Positions 25,437 through 37,285 of a stretch of 64,000 nt of DNA are shown in pieces. The notes under the pieces are model-generated. The model did no database searches. It was given only the letters and a program-made list of their open reading frames with translations, and had not been told where the DNA came from. Every line of letters begins with the position of its first letter. The first letter of the stretch is position 1. The stretch is from Aptenodytes patagonicus (lineage: Eukaryota; Chordata; Aves; Sphenisciformes; Spheniscidae), in NCBI RefSeq assembly GCF_965638725.1, contig NC_134957.1, forward strand, positions 18,190,101-18,254,100, written 5' to 3'. Made by a program: the position numbers and the translations under genes.

Positions 25437-26640
25437 AGGAGAAAACTCAAAAACTTTTTGAATAGTCTGACGCTATCTGGTCCAACATTCTGCATGCACA
25501 CGTTGAAGAGTTTCCATATCCTAGACAACCTGCAGACTAGCATACAGTGTAGCACCTTAGGAAAGGCAATTGGAATAAAGCATATTCTTAAAGAAGTATC
25601 TAATCTTGTTTTGAAGGCTCCAGAGGTAGTGAGTCTACCACTTGTTCCAGTATTTAATCACCCCTGTAATAAGAGAGGGGGCCGGGGGGTGGTGGTGTCC
25701 TAGTCCCATGGCTTCCCTTCACTTTTTTAAGTGGTTTTAGCATTTCTGTATCTTTTCTCAAACGTAGATGCCAGGCTCTAATACTGTTCTTGCCATTGCT
25801 GTCAAGAAGGGTAAGATAGGTTGATAATCCTTCCTCCTTTTATTCATCCAAGGATCATATTAGATGGTACCGCTACAGAACTGCAATGAGAGCTCATGTG
25901 AAGTAACTCAAGAGCTTCTCTGCATCAGGTGGACAGAGACGATGTTCCTAATCCTCAGGTATCACTTTCATCCATGTTCTGGATAGATTGCTGCATATTT
26001 GTATAAAATTAAAAATACGGTGTTGGCTTGTGATCATTTTATCAGGTGACTCAGATCACACTGTAACAGCAGCCTCTCCTTACTGTCAACTTTAGTGTTA
26101 ATAAAATACTGGAGTTCGTTGGAACACAAACCAGTCCTTAAGTGTTACCAATAGAAGCAAGAAAGTTGATATCCCCTCAGTAACAACTATGTGATTTGTC
26201 AGTGGGCCAGTAATTCATCTAAGCTGTCCTGTTTTAAGTTGCTGTTATAAGCATTTTAAAATCAAAATTTGATGTGGTACTAAGTCAGATGCCTTGAAGA
26301 ATTCAGTACCCCACCTCAAGAGAGTTGCCATTATCAACCAGGCACACAGTCCTGACAAAATAACAAGATCTGCCTTCTAGGAATGCCGACTGGCATTCAT
26401 TACATTTTTAGGTTCGGATGCTTTGCTGACACAGTCCTGAATGAACTGTTTATTATTTCAGCCAGTATTGATATCAGACTAACCAATCTGTTATTCTCTA
26501 CATCATCCTTCTAATATGTTGGGATCATGTTGGCAATCACCAGCTGTTTGATATTTTCTCAGATTGCCAAAGTGTGTTAAAATTAGTATTACTGGTTGAG
26601 AGAGAGCTCATTCACTTTAAGACTCCTGGGGTGGAGCTGT
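25437..26640 (-). mobile_element. Ancient, heavily mutated CR1 LINE, ~1.2 kb
   Basis: The plus strand reads as a decayed reverse complement of CR1. It starts at the 3' UTR side with 'tatctggtccaac' (about 25473-25485; compare 'catctagtccaac' in the younger copy near 19559-19571). It continues with 'ttgttttgaaggctccagag' and 'agtatttaatcacccctgta'. Farther in come RT-region phrases such as 'atgccgactggcattcatta' (26383-26402), 'gctgacacagtcctgaatga' and 'tattgatatcagactaacca'. All lie in the order expected for one element running from its 3' end (left) to its RT core (right). No ORF survives. It is much older than the 19.5-kb copy. The right limit is uncertain and homology may continue weakly past 26640. 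Confidence 0.72.
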
Positions 26641-27181
26641 CTGTGTATGTTGGTCTGAAAACATTTCTGGTTTGAAGATTTAACAGATGTGGTTTCACAT
26701 TTTGGTTTGTTTCATTTGATAAACTTTTCTCCATGTTTCTGCTTTTTAAGCATATTGTGTGAGGTATTGCTGTCTTACTTGATGCTAGAGGATATATTTT
26801 GAGTCCTTCCTTAAGAAATCCTGTAATCCTGCACATTGTTTGCCTTTCTTGTTGGAGTAATTCCATTTAAGTGAAATGGGAGCATAAATATGAGCAGCAT
26901 TTGATCAAGACTTCAGGTTGCATTTCCAGAACAAATAGTACCCAGTTAGAAAAGTTGGATGTGGTTTATCTGTGAGCTACCTCCAATTTATAGATGCATA
27001 TACACAGGGCTTTGATCTGATATCGTACTACTACAGATGGGTTATACTATTCATTTTAGCATCTGGTCTTCCTTAGATCTGAATATATTTGAGCAAGGCC
27101 AAGTTTTAATTTGTACCAACAACAAAGACCTTACTGGCTCTCTGTTCCTACCTGCTCAGCAGGAAAAATAATATATGAGTG

Positions 27182-27204
27182 TATATATATATATATATAT
27201 ATAT
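27182..27204. repeat. (TA)n microsatellite
   Basis: About 11 uninterrupted TA units. A simple repeat, likely length-polymorphic. Confidence 0.9.
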
Positions 27205-28603
27205 GTACTTCAGCGACTAAAGCAACAAAGAAGAGAGGGAGACAGAAGCATTGGCCAAAATAAATTGTGGAATTCTGGGGATGATTAGAAATTTTAGAAA
27301 GAGAAATGGAAAATGAATCAAAATTCCATCCCATATCAGGACATATTTGCAGAACAAATAGCCTGACGACTCTGGCCATAAGGCAAAGCAGGTGTTTTGA
27401 GGAAGCAGGAATGATCTCATGTTCTCGGAGTGGATGCAGATTTCTTGTGTGTCATCCTTATTGCTCCTCAGCCTTAGCACAAGGTAATATTTTAAGGGAG
27501 GAAGTAGAGAGATCAGAAATAAGAGCATTCCAGCTTGAACGTAACAGTTGCCAAATGATATTGTAAGATTTACCTGTGTACGATAATAAACCAAACAGGT
27601 CCACTCAATCAAGAGAAAAGAATATTAGAAAGGTTGATATATTGTTGTTATTACAAAATACAGAGTGAAAATACATCTGAAAGTAATTTTTTCCCATTTC
27701 ATTATAGTTTACAATATGCACACTCAATACTGGCCATTAGTTCTGTAAACTATGATATAATGGCTTCCTACCTAATCCTAAGCAGTGCCATTATAAGCAA
27801 TTTTAGCATATTTTATTGGGTCAGTGAAAATTTTATTCTCTGAAAGATTGTAAGAGAATGAATTGCTTTATGAAAAATACAGCATAGTACCATGTGCAGT
27901 TTGGAGGACTAATCCACTGCCAGTGAGATTCCCTGACTTTAATAAAGCATCTGAGTTCAGAAGCCAAGTGCTTCTCCTCTGTGTGTGGGTGGCTCTCTCG
28001 TATGCAGTAGCCAGGGAACGCCATCTCTGGTAACGCTGTCAGACCTGTTGCTGAAGTTCATGGGCTCTAGGAGTCTTAAGACAGATAGGTTCTTCTGCAA
28101 CTGAGTATTTTTCAAGCAGGTTAACTTGGTAGCTACTGCTAGGTAAACTGCTATTCACTGGCAGGTGTTTCCCTGTCTGGTACCTCCATCAGAGGAAGGA
28201 GGAAAGCAAGTGCTAAGGAGAGCTTAAGTCCTTTCCATTTGAAGTCTCAAGATGTGGATTTTTTTTATCTTCCCAGGTGTAAATCCTACATTACAAGAAG
28301 GGAGATGAGGGTGTTAATGGCAGATTGAGGACCTGTGGTGTGAGTGTGCTGCTCTGAAATCTGTGCAAGGCTTCTCTGAGCACAGGATCTTGTGGTGTGG
28401 CAAACCTGAAGGTACAGCATAGTGTTGGGTCTTCTCTACTCCATGCTACACTAGTTGGAGTGGAAACAGGCTGGGGCAAGACTGGTGTGTGAGCCTATAA
28501 AGCAGTAGTCAGATATGTAAGCTGATGTATCTCAGGGTGTTATAAATGACAGGCTTGATTGTGGCAACTCGTATACAATGATTTTCAGGCTTTTGCAGTA
28601 TGG

Positions 28604-28608
28604 AGGCC
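28604..28608. repeat. Left target-site duplication of the solo LTR (AGGCC)
   Basis: Pentamer AGGCC directly before the TG end of the LTR. An identical copy follows the CA end. Confidence 0.9.
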
Positions 28609-29168
28609 TGTCCTGGTTTCGGCAGGGATAGAGTTAATTTTCTTCCTAGTAGCTGGTACAGTGCTGTGTTTGGGATTTAGCATGAGAACAATGTTGATAA
28701 CACACCCATGTTTTAGTTGTTGCTGAGCAGTGCTTGCACTAGTCAAGGACTTTTCAGCTTCCCATGCTCTACCGACTGAGCAGGCTGGGGGTGCACAAGA
28801 AGCTGGGAGGGGGCACAGCCAGGACAGCTGACCCCAACTGGCCAAAGGGACATTCCATACCATGGGACGTCATGCTCAGTACATAAACTGGGGGGAGTTG
28901 GCCAGGGGGGTGACGGCTGCTCAGGAACTGGCTGGGCATCGGTCAGCGGGTGTTGAGCAATTGCATTGTGCATCACTTATTTTGTATATTCTTTTATCAT
29001 TATTATTATATTCCCTTCCTTTTCTGTCCTATTAAACTGTCTTTATCTCAACCCATGAATTTTACTCTTTTTCTTTTCCTGATTCTCTCCCCATCCCACT
29101 GCGGGGGGAGGTGGGAGTGAGTGAACGGCTGTGTGGTGTTTAGCTGCCTGCCGGGTTAAACCACAACA
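28609..29168 (+). mobile_element. Solo LTR of an avian endogenous retrovirus (ERVL-like)
   Basis: A 560-bp block begins TGTCCTGGTTT and ends AAACCACAACA, imperfect inverted termini with canonical TG...CA ends. It is flanked on both sides by the same pentamer AGGCC (28604-28608 and 29169-29173), which is a target-site duplication. Inside are a TATA-like 'tacataaa' near 28880-28887 and an ATTAAA polyadenylation signal at 29031-29036, in the order expected for U3-R-U5 on the plus strand. No primer-binding site, gag, pol or second LTR adjoins it. It therefore arose by recombination between the two LTRs of a provirus, deleting the interior. I recognise this as an LTR family seen widely in birds; ERVL is the likely class, and the 5-bp duplication fits. 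It carries no protein-coding capacity. Its intact TATA/poly(A) layout could in principle affect local transcription. Confidence 0.93.
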
Positions 29169-29173
29169 AGGCC
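29169..29173. repeat. Right target-site duplication of the solo LTR (AGGCC)
   Basis: Second copy of AGGCC. Perfect identity of the two copies argues that the insertion is not extremely old and that the recombination happened within a single provirus. Confidence 0.9.
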
Positions 29174-29388
29174 ATAAACACTTTCCAGGGAAGCAGAGAT
29201 TTGTGTGAGGTGAAGTTAAGCCTTTTTTTTTCCTTACTTACCTTTCTTGGATCCCTTATAGACCACTACCATCTGGGGCTCACAAACTGTAGGCTGAAAA
29301 CCACTGCTGTAAACACACACACAAATCAAGCAGTGGCACTGATGTTCTTTGTAGGCTGCCGTTCACTTCACATTTGTTTTGTCTCTCT

Positions 29389-29512
29389 GGACTGCAAGCT
29401 TTTAAAGACAGGAACTGCCATTTTCTGTGTATAATGCTCAACACAGCAAGGATTTGATTTCAGGTGACAATACTGGAACCCCAACAATGAATAACAATAA
29501 TGAATGAACACA
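29389..29512 (+). mobile_element. Ancient CR1/L3-type LINE 3' tail
   Basis: 'ggactgcaagcttttaaaga' followed by 'caggaactgccattttctgt', 'aatgctcaacacagcaagg' and ending in an AATAATGAAT-rich tail parallels the well-known 3' end of old amniote CR1/L3 LINEs (generalised: 'attgtaagctctttggggcagggactg... gcctagcacaatgggg... aataataa'). Block order and spacing agree. It is an inert relic. It sits about 220 bp right of the solo LTR and is unrelated to it. Confidence 0.65.
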
Positions 29513-32500
29513 GTGATTGTCATCTGGTGTCAGGAAGGATTCCTCCACGGAAACCCAGCAAGTCAGAGACCGGATTACAATGAGGCAGAGAAGGAGGTGA
29601 AAGAAGCTTTCCCTCCCACTACTGACTCAGTCATTTACTTATTTTTGCAACTGTTTTATTGGTACAGTAGGGCAAAGATGTTGGGTGTAATGTGCATTCT
29701 TCCTATAGCTATTGTACTTGTGAAAGAGTGCAGTGTAAAATGTTGCAACCATGCCTGCTCTCTTACATGTGGCTGTCTAAATACTGACACAAATATTGTA
29801 CCCATGCTGTTCATTCCAGAAATCTGACATTTCTCAAGATGAGGCCAAATGTGTTTACAGATAGATTTCTGAGTTTGTTCAAGCTGAAAGGTACTTCTCA
29901 TCTTTTGAAATGTCAGACTGCTGCTCCAAGAAAAATGAGTACAAGAGATAGGGCTGTGGTTGCACAGCTCCATTTTTAAATGAGCAATATCTGATTGAAG
30001 ATCCCAGCATTCATACAGCTCAGTGTTTTGCTGTGATATATTGGCTGCACTGGCAGAGTGTAGTTACTTGAGCCCACTGATTATTTGCCTCAATTGAATG
30101 CCCACAGCAGTCCCAAAATTCTAGTATCCTTTAAAACCCTTGTATCTGTTTCAACATCTGTAATATCACCTGAGGGGCTGTACTTTTTAAATGAGTGATT
30201 TAATAAGCTAGAGGGCAAGGTTTGCTATAGAGCTGCTCTGTATGTAGGTAAAAGAGAGGCACAAGGAGAGCACAATGTAGCTAAGAGTCTCACTGTGAAT
30301 CTGCAGTCAGCATGCTACCTGTGCGTTACAAGAGCAGATTGGGAACAGCAGTACTGAGAATGTAAGAAAAATTATGATCTAATGTCTCCTGCTTCAACTC
30401 CCAGTACCTATAGCTTTCATACAACTTCTCTGTATTCCCTCTATACTTTAGAGTTCTCTATGAAATCCATGTGTAATATCTAAGCCCTCATACCATACTG
30501 TTCATGTACCTTCCATATATATGCTGGCTGGAGATGTTTTTAAACAGAAAGCATCTGTTGAGAGTATGGAACGTGCCATTTTATTTTCATCCTAGATGAA
30601 CTCAATAATTAGTTTTGACTATTTGCCTCAAAATTGCTTGGATATGGAGAATGCACCACACCAGAAAATCAAACAAAGAGCGGGACATTAAAAATGGTTA
30701 ATAAATCATTTGACTGTTACAAAACCCCATTTTGGTTCCTCTGGTAGTACTGGAATCATGTTAAGAACTGCTGCAAGATAGTAATGTGCATTTGCTACTG
30801 CTGTTGAAGCCTCGATTGAACCTCTGTGCCAAATTACCTAGTCTGCACTTAGCAGTGGAACCACTTTGACCCAGCTCTCTGCTAGAGCAAGAAGACTTTT
30901 GTTTAGTTTAGTATTGTTCAGTACAAAATTGAAGGTTAGATTATCTGTAACAGCTGCAAGGTTTAAGTGTGGCAAAAGTACTGTGAAGGATTGGGTCACC
31001 TAGCTTCCATTAAAAGAAATAAAAAGTGAAGCAGCTTGGAAAATCTGCCTGTAATTTCTTGATGTTTATCTTTTAGGTTTCCCTTTCCCTTAGTGAAGGT
31101 GTCTGTTGTCGGCACATCGCTTATTACAAACCTCAGTGCTTGACATAAGCTGTTTTATTTTCACTTGTCTCTTCAGACAATTTCATCATAGTCTCTCTTC
31201 TTTTTTTCCCATATGGCACCCTCCTGTGAGAACAAATATCAACATTAGATATTTTCTGCTTGTATGGAGAAGAGAGGTATAATGATACTTAAATCACTTT
31301 TAAATAAAGCTAGTACTGCTGCTTCAGACAAGGCAATGGTATTTGGAATTTGTCCTAAAGAATCTATTCTGTGGAGAAGTTTATCAGATAAGATTTGTAC
31401 AAACAGGCTGTAAATAATATCTAGCTGTAAATAATAACAGTCCTACAGAGCACTGTATGAAAACATTACAAGACCAGGCCAAATCAAGGAGAGTAAGGTC
31501 CATAAGAAATCTCTGGACATCCCCAAGTAGGCATGGGAGAAGAAACCCACCTTGCAGTCACTCTGCTGTGGTGGTACATCTCTACGAAGACCTGAATTCT
31601 TCCAGCATCTTCTACATACCTGACTTCAAATGTCTTCCTTCTGGAGACACTCATGAAACTTGCTGGAAAGTTCAGCTTTGTATAACATGCTGTTTTAAAC
31701 AGATGCTAGAGATAGCGAAAATGTTGTTCCCTTCTCTCCCTTGATTTTGGAAAGCCATACAAAGAGGGAGGCTGAAGGCTGTTACAGAGTCAGCAGGTGC
31801 TGCCTCTTAGTCCAACAATTTTCTGTCCAAAGGAGCAAACAATATTCTCTGTAACGAACAGCTAAGACAACAGCGTGGTGATCAGTACTTCCCGTGAGGC
31901 TCCAGATGCTGGTATGAGACCTATCACAAACCTAGGCAGGAAAATCCAGGCCTTCCAGCCTCCTTCTAGTTAATACACCCAGGTGTTTAACTGGTTCAGG
32001 TGATGTTTATTAACGCATACTTGTCATCTCATGTTGAAATTGTTGTAAAAATTACTAAATATAAAAAACTGATTTGAATTAAGGACGGTGTAGGAGGAAA
32101 GGGATTAAACTGCAGAGTTCTCAATGCAGTATCGATGCCTAGTAATATTTTCCTAGTGCATTTTTTGTTAATAGAAACTCTGATAGTTTCATATAAGATG
32201 GAATAAATTTACTAAATACGTGAAATCTGATATCGGGTAGGATTTGGATACACACTCCCCTACACACAACCTCTCAGAGGACCTCAGTGTCTCACATTTA
32301 TGAAGTTGTGTGTGGTAGACTGAGTCTGTATTTGCTGCTGCAGCAAACAAACATTTACACCTAATGATGACAAGTGTATTCTCTTTATGCCATAAACAAT
32401 TGATTTTCAAGCAAAAGTAAGAAAATTATATATTATGTATTCCATCTGTAAAACTAATTAACTCCTTTGATTTAGCTGAAAAAGGTGAAGTTTTCTGAAG

Positions 32501-32995
32501 CTCAGCTTTACTGAAAATTGACCTTTCCATCTACAAACATACCATTTAATTTACAAGAGAAACAAAACCTTCGGAATTGTATTTACTCAGTAACTTCAAT
32601 AAAGGTCAACCCTTTTCAGAAACAATTGTAAATGTGGCATTTAGCCTTTCATATTTTGGAAAGTGTTACTTGAATCTCCACATCCAAATAGAACATTGCC
32701 TTTGAATTAAAAACAACTAAATAAATCAGAACAAAGAAATTTTACAAAATTGTCTAGACCTAAGGTGTTGTAATTAACCCATAGCTTTTATACTTCCCTA
32801 GGACTATTTTCTTGAGTCTCCTGTGACTAAGGTCAACTAATGTTCAATACCTATAGTACATATACTAAGAATGAATATAATGTGTTTTAAAAGGTCCACC
32901 AAGTTCAGCAGGAAATAGAATAGGCTTTTTCTTTGACCTTTAGGAAGGAGACTTGGCAAATTCATTGAAGAAAAGCTTATTCATCTGAGATATGG
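29513..32995. other. Intergenic DNA without a recognisable gene
   Basis: No supported gene, microsatellite or recognisable mobile element. Frames such as 29504-29827 and 31457-31744 show no domain, no initiator context of note and no codon signal I can see. I treat them as chance. Confidence 0.65.
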
Positions 32996-32997
32996 AG

Positions 32998-33090
32998 GCC
33001 GCAGTCCAGCAAAGCACTTTAGCATATGATTGACTTTAAGTGCGAGTAGCCCCACTGCAGCCAATGGGTCTACTCCTGTGGTTGAAGGCA
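32998..33090. repeat. Ancient palindromic CR1/L3-type fragment
   Basis: 'cagtccagcaaagcacttta' followed by 'gactttaagtgcgagtagcc' and 'ccaatgggtctactcctgtg' matches a widespread amniote LINE-derived repeat. Its halves mirror each other ('gcaaagcacttaagc... gagtagtccc attg ... caatgggactactc'). The right half is more eroded. It is an inert relic, useful as a marker of orthology between birds, crocodilians and turtles. Confidence 0.65.
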
Positions 33091-36000
33091 AGCAGCACTA
33101 GTTATTTATTATTTGTATTGTAGTTGAGCACTGGGATGTCAAGCTGGAGCACAGCCCTGCTGTGTAATGAACTAAAAAAGAAATAAAACAATGGACTATG
33201 CTAAAAAGCTGACAATTTCAGTGTTGGTTTGATTTTTTTTTTATTAAGACCTTTCTGAGATCAAAGAATCTAACTGCTCTGATCTCCAGGTATGGGAAGT
33301 GGCATCCAGACAGAATTTCCTTGTTCCTTCTGCCTCTCATGCTCACCTGTATAGCTGGAAGGACTGAGTTTTTTAACCTGCCGATTCTCAAATAGAAACT
33401 ACAACAAATGAAAGCAATTTGGATGAGAACCCCTTAAAGTTTGTACAATCTAAAGAGGAAATAACAAAATGAGAGAGCTAAGACAAGCAGGGATTTAAAC
33501 CTGTTCTTTTCACTCCTGGTTTCTCTCTGAAAGTGCATTCTTTCTTAAGAGTAGACAGTGCTAAAGATGGTGTTCAGGTAGAAAGCTTTCTGCCATGTCA
33601 TGTGATGCTTTAATAGGAAAAAGGGTTGGAAGTCTGCAGTGGACCCGAAACAGTTGTTCTAAAGCTTGGACTTTGTGAAGAAAAGCCAGTCTCTTACAAG
33701 GTATTTCTGATGCTTTTCAGTGTGTGGATCCTATAAGCAACCGCAGAACCCTTCCAACAGCTTCAGTGAAGAAAGGATTTACATAAATCCAATAAAAAAG
33801 CTTACATTTGTCATCATATGATAACATTTCAAACTAGCATGTGGAAAATTCTGCCTAATAGAATTAACCAGAGAATTGGATGGCTCAGGACATTTCAGTC
33901 AGATTAATACTAATCTTAACAGTGATTTACAGTGTGAGGAAACTTTCTCTACAGAATAAACATACTGGCGTCGTTCAAAAATGTTATAACTGTTGACTTC
34001 AATGCTGTTACACCTGGGATGTATTAAAATTGTCCTCCCAAGAGCCCTTTTCTACAGTTTTTAACCAATATTAAGTCCCATTGCCTTTAAGAGCCTAATA
34101 TAATTGTGAATGAATCCCACATTATTGTATCTTTGATCTTCTTCAGAGTTGCATGCTAGTCCTGTGTTTTGTGGACTGAGTGCTGTAGGCTAAAATTTAA
34201 GTTTGGGAGCTGCTGGAGCAAGAAATTGTTTTGCAGAGGCAGCATAAAAAATCCTCTAAAACAATCTCAGTGTACAACCTACAACAAGGCTAAGCCATAA
34301 ATATCTTGCCAGATGCATAAACTGTTCTGGACTGCTGAAGTTCCTTGTGAGTTCAATAATAGACAGGTTCAAAAAGCTTCTTGCCTGTAAAAAGTTTGAC
34401 CAAAGGTGAACCAGCTTCCAGAATCATTCATTCAAGACTATCATCATAGTCTTCAACCTTGCTATCAGCATCTGACGTAAGCTTCTACATGCTTGAATGT
34501 CATGAAACATCTCAGTTAAAAACCAGTCTCAACCATGCAAGTGCAGTGCATTACCTTGTGTGAATGATATTGAGAAAACTCTTCACCTCACTACACCAAG
34601 CAACCCTGAGGAATGAACCATGTGAGCTTGCTCAGAAAAGCAGAAAGAAACCCACTTCAAAGGACTCAGCAAATAAACCAGCTAAAATGAACATAAGTAA
34701 AAATTTTATTATGTCCTGACATAATAAAATGAAACACATCTAGACTGGACTCGGGGGGGTTGTAGCAGCTTTTCACAGGGAAACCAATTCCATTTTGTTA
34801 CCAAGCATAAGCACCTTCCCCGAGCTGTCAGCCAGCTGCTCTGATCTTGTAGACATACTGTCAGAGTAGGTGGACAATCCAGAGCCAGGACAGATGAAAA
34901 AGAACAATTCCTATTTCGTGGTGCATGATGCCTCATCTAACTAAAAGAGGAAGGAAAGCATGCTCATCTTTCCCTTTGCTCCTGAAGAGTAAAAGCAGCT
35001 TGCTGGTGTTCTTGCAGGAAAGCGAAGCTTCGATCACATGCTTTTTGTGCCATATATTTTATGTTCTTATTTGAGGTTACATTAGTGAGATTCAATTGGT
35101 CCCTACATGTGGTTCTTAAAATATTCGCAAGCCTTCACCAACTACAGAAGACAGTCTCACCAGATTACTATTAATTGTGTTAATTATGGTAGGACCTCCA
35201 GGACCAACTAGAAATAAGGTCCTCTTTTGCTAGCCTCTTGAAAACACAGAGATAGATATGTGAGTAGACAAGACAAATTGGAACAAAGTAAAGGCACAAC
35301 ACACAAAGTGAACAATGTCAATGCAAAACCAGACAGGTTTTAAGTGTTGTTTTGTTTGGCTTTGGGCTGGGGATAACGGACAGGCTATGAAAAAAGGAAA
35401 GAAGGCACCACGTAAAACTAAGTATTAAACAATCACTGAATGACCAAAGGTCCTTTACTTCAGCTGCTCTGTACCTGCTTTATTTAGTTGAAGTTTCCCG
35501 AGAACTCTCTCTCACAGTTTTTGACAAAAGCTACGTACAAAGAAGGGGTATTTGCTGCATCTTATCCAATCCTAACTCTGTATAGTTTTGCACACAGAAG
35601 ATTTTGAAGCCTTGGTTTGAATTCAAATTTTGCAACTCTTAATATTCTAAGAGCGTACCAATTGTATTCTCTCAGTACTACTAGAAACTGTCATCGCTTA
35701 AGCCGTGAAAGGTGTTTGATTCTGTATGAATTAATGGCTACAATAACGAAAAGGACTAGTTGAAGTACTCAACAGACTTTTCTCTGTAGTAGAGACCAGT
35801 AACGTTTTGGCTATATGAATTATTTATCTCAGTACCAAAAGAGCCTAAATTCTGTCTCATTGTGAAATGGTTCTAAGAATAAGGGTTGATGATACAAGTT
35901 CAGTTATTCTTTTCCACTCTCACAGTAATGCAAGCTTCACCTCCATAAACTGACTGTATTCTTTCAAATCTTTCAGAGTCTTTGCAGTGTTGTCACTAAA

Positions 36001-37200
36001 AATGCAATCTCACTCAACACAGTAATAAATCTCAAAGCTAGATAGAGAACTCTTTGTAATGTATTTTAAGTTACACTTCTGTCTTGTCATGTATCATTTG
36101 GACAGTAATAAAATGGCAACAGTTGGCATGAAGCTAGAAGGATCAGACTGTATGTATTGGATCAGGCAACATATACAGCTTTGTTACAGAATAAAACCAT
36201 GTATTTTTAGCTAGGAAAAAAAATCTTATTTTGTGGAAACTATAATGATAATAATAAGGCAGACAAATCAGTCTGTTCCAGTCAAGTTCTAAAGGTCCTT
36301 TAGTATATCCTTTCCCTTTTCCAGAACAAATTCTCTTCTATGCTGAAAAGGTGAAATCATGATGTTTGAAAGCCTCATTGCTTTGGAGATGAAGTACAGT
36401 GCAGTTTAAACATCAGAGGGAAATAGAAAAAAATGTGTGAACGTGGGTTAAAAAAAAGTAAATATTTAGTCAAGACGTTCAGTTGTCTAAAAGAAACACT
36501 AATAAATGCATTATTACTTTCTGACTTTAAGTCTGAAAACAAATATTTATAGCTGTCACTGCTAACGATTACGAATTGGTGGAACTTACTATGTTAACAT
36601 ATTTAGTAATAAGCACTGTCTTGAACCAAGTAGTAAAAGCAATCTGAGAGTGAATACTAAAAAGGTTCTTTTACTAATGAAGGAATCTCCTTGACACAAA
36701 ATTCCAAGAGACAAATACATCCACTGTCAAGCACCAGCTGTGCTAGAGTTTCATGTTTATCTTATAGAGACCGTGGGTACTAAAATGTGCCCTTCACCCT
36801 CTCAGACTGGGCATAAATATTTCAGTAAAGAGAATCCTGAACATACTTAGTTCCGTTTTTTGAAAGAAGAGTAAGAAAAAGTCTCTGTGTGTTTGTGTGA
36901 ATATGCTCAAATATTGCAACAGTATTTCTTATTTGTAATGGTATTTGTGAATGGGATTTGTCTTTGAAAACTTACTCATAAGGGACTGCAGATATTGCAC
37001 TTGCAAATGTAACGCTTCTGGCTGCAGTTCCAACATTCTAGCAGCATGCCAAGGGGCTGATTGGGAAGCGTTTGGCGCACAGCATTATCTAGCTCTGTTC
37101 ACACTCCCTCGTATTCTCCTCCTTCCCTCTCTTCCTCCCTGGTTGACATAATTTTCCACTAGCAGTTTAGAAACCGAAGAGAAAAAATAACAAGTTCCCA
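33091..37200. other. Intergenic DNA without a recognisable gene
   Basis: AT-rich noncoding DNA. The one structured item is a perfect hairpin at 34703-34730. The short frames (e.g. 34709-34936 minus, 36951-37151 plus) have no recognisable homology. Confidence 0.65.
34703..34730. repeat. Perfect hairpin, 13-bp arms with 2-nt loop
   Basis: ATTTTATTATGTC (34703-34715) and GACATAATAAAAT (34718-34730) are exact reverse complements separated only by CT. At 13/13 matched positions this is unusual for random sequence. There is no G/C-rich stem or trailing T run that would make it a terminator, and it is too short for a miRNA precursor. Confidence 0.9.
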
Positions 37201-37285
37201 TGTATTCCTTAAATATTCAGAAGTCCCACTGATCACAGTGGGAAGTTTGCATATGAAAGGATGACAAGGTTGGGTTGTAACCAAA
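37201..37285. repeat. Ancient palindromic CR1/L3-type fragment
   Basis: 'agaagtcccactgatcacag' then 'tgggaagtttgcatatgaaa' and 'ggttgggttgtaacc' parallels the common amniote pattern 'agtcccattgatttcaatgggactt.. gcatgtg... ggattgggcc'. It is a worn copy and the assignment is from memory of consensus. Confidence 0.5.

Larger units (their letters stand above)
26641..28608. other. Intergenic DNA without a recognisable gene
   Basis: No gene is supported. A (TA)n microsatellite of about 11 units lies at 27182-27204. The part next to 26640 may be further eroded CR1. The open frames on both strands at 27131-27612 overlap one another and include the translated microsatellite, so they are not credible proteins. 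Confidence 0.65.

Noticed and set aside
28585-28976. Minus-strand frames inside the solo LTR
   Set aside because: They are antisense readings of LTR sequence; a solo LTR carries no genes.
31457-31744. 95-codon frame with a Cys-containing C-terminal part
   Set aside because: No known domain or splice context, and no evidence of selection; expected by chance in 64 kb.
34703-34730. Hairpin as a miRNA precursor or transcription terminator
   Set aside because: Total length 28 bp is far too short for a pre-miRNA, and eukaryotic Pol II does not use such intrinsic terminators.
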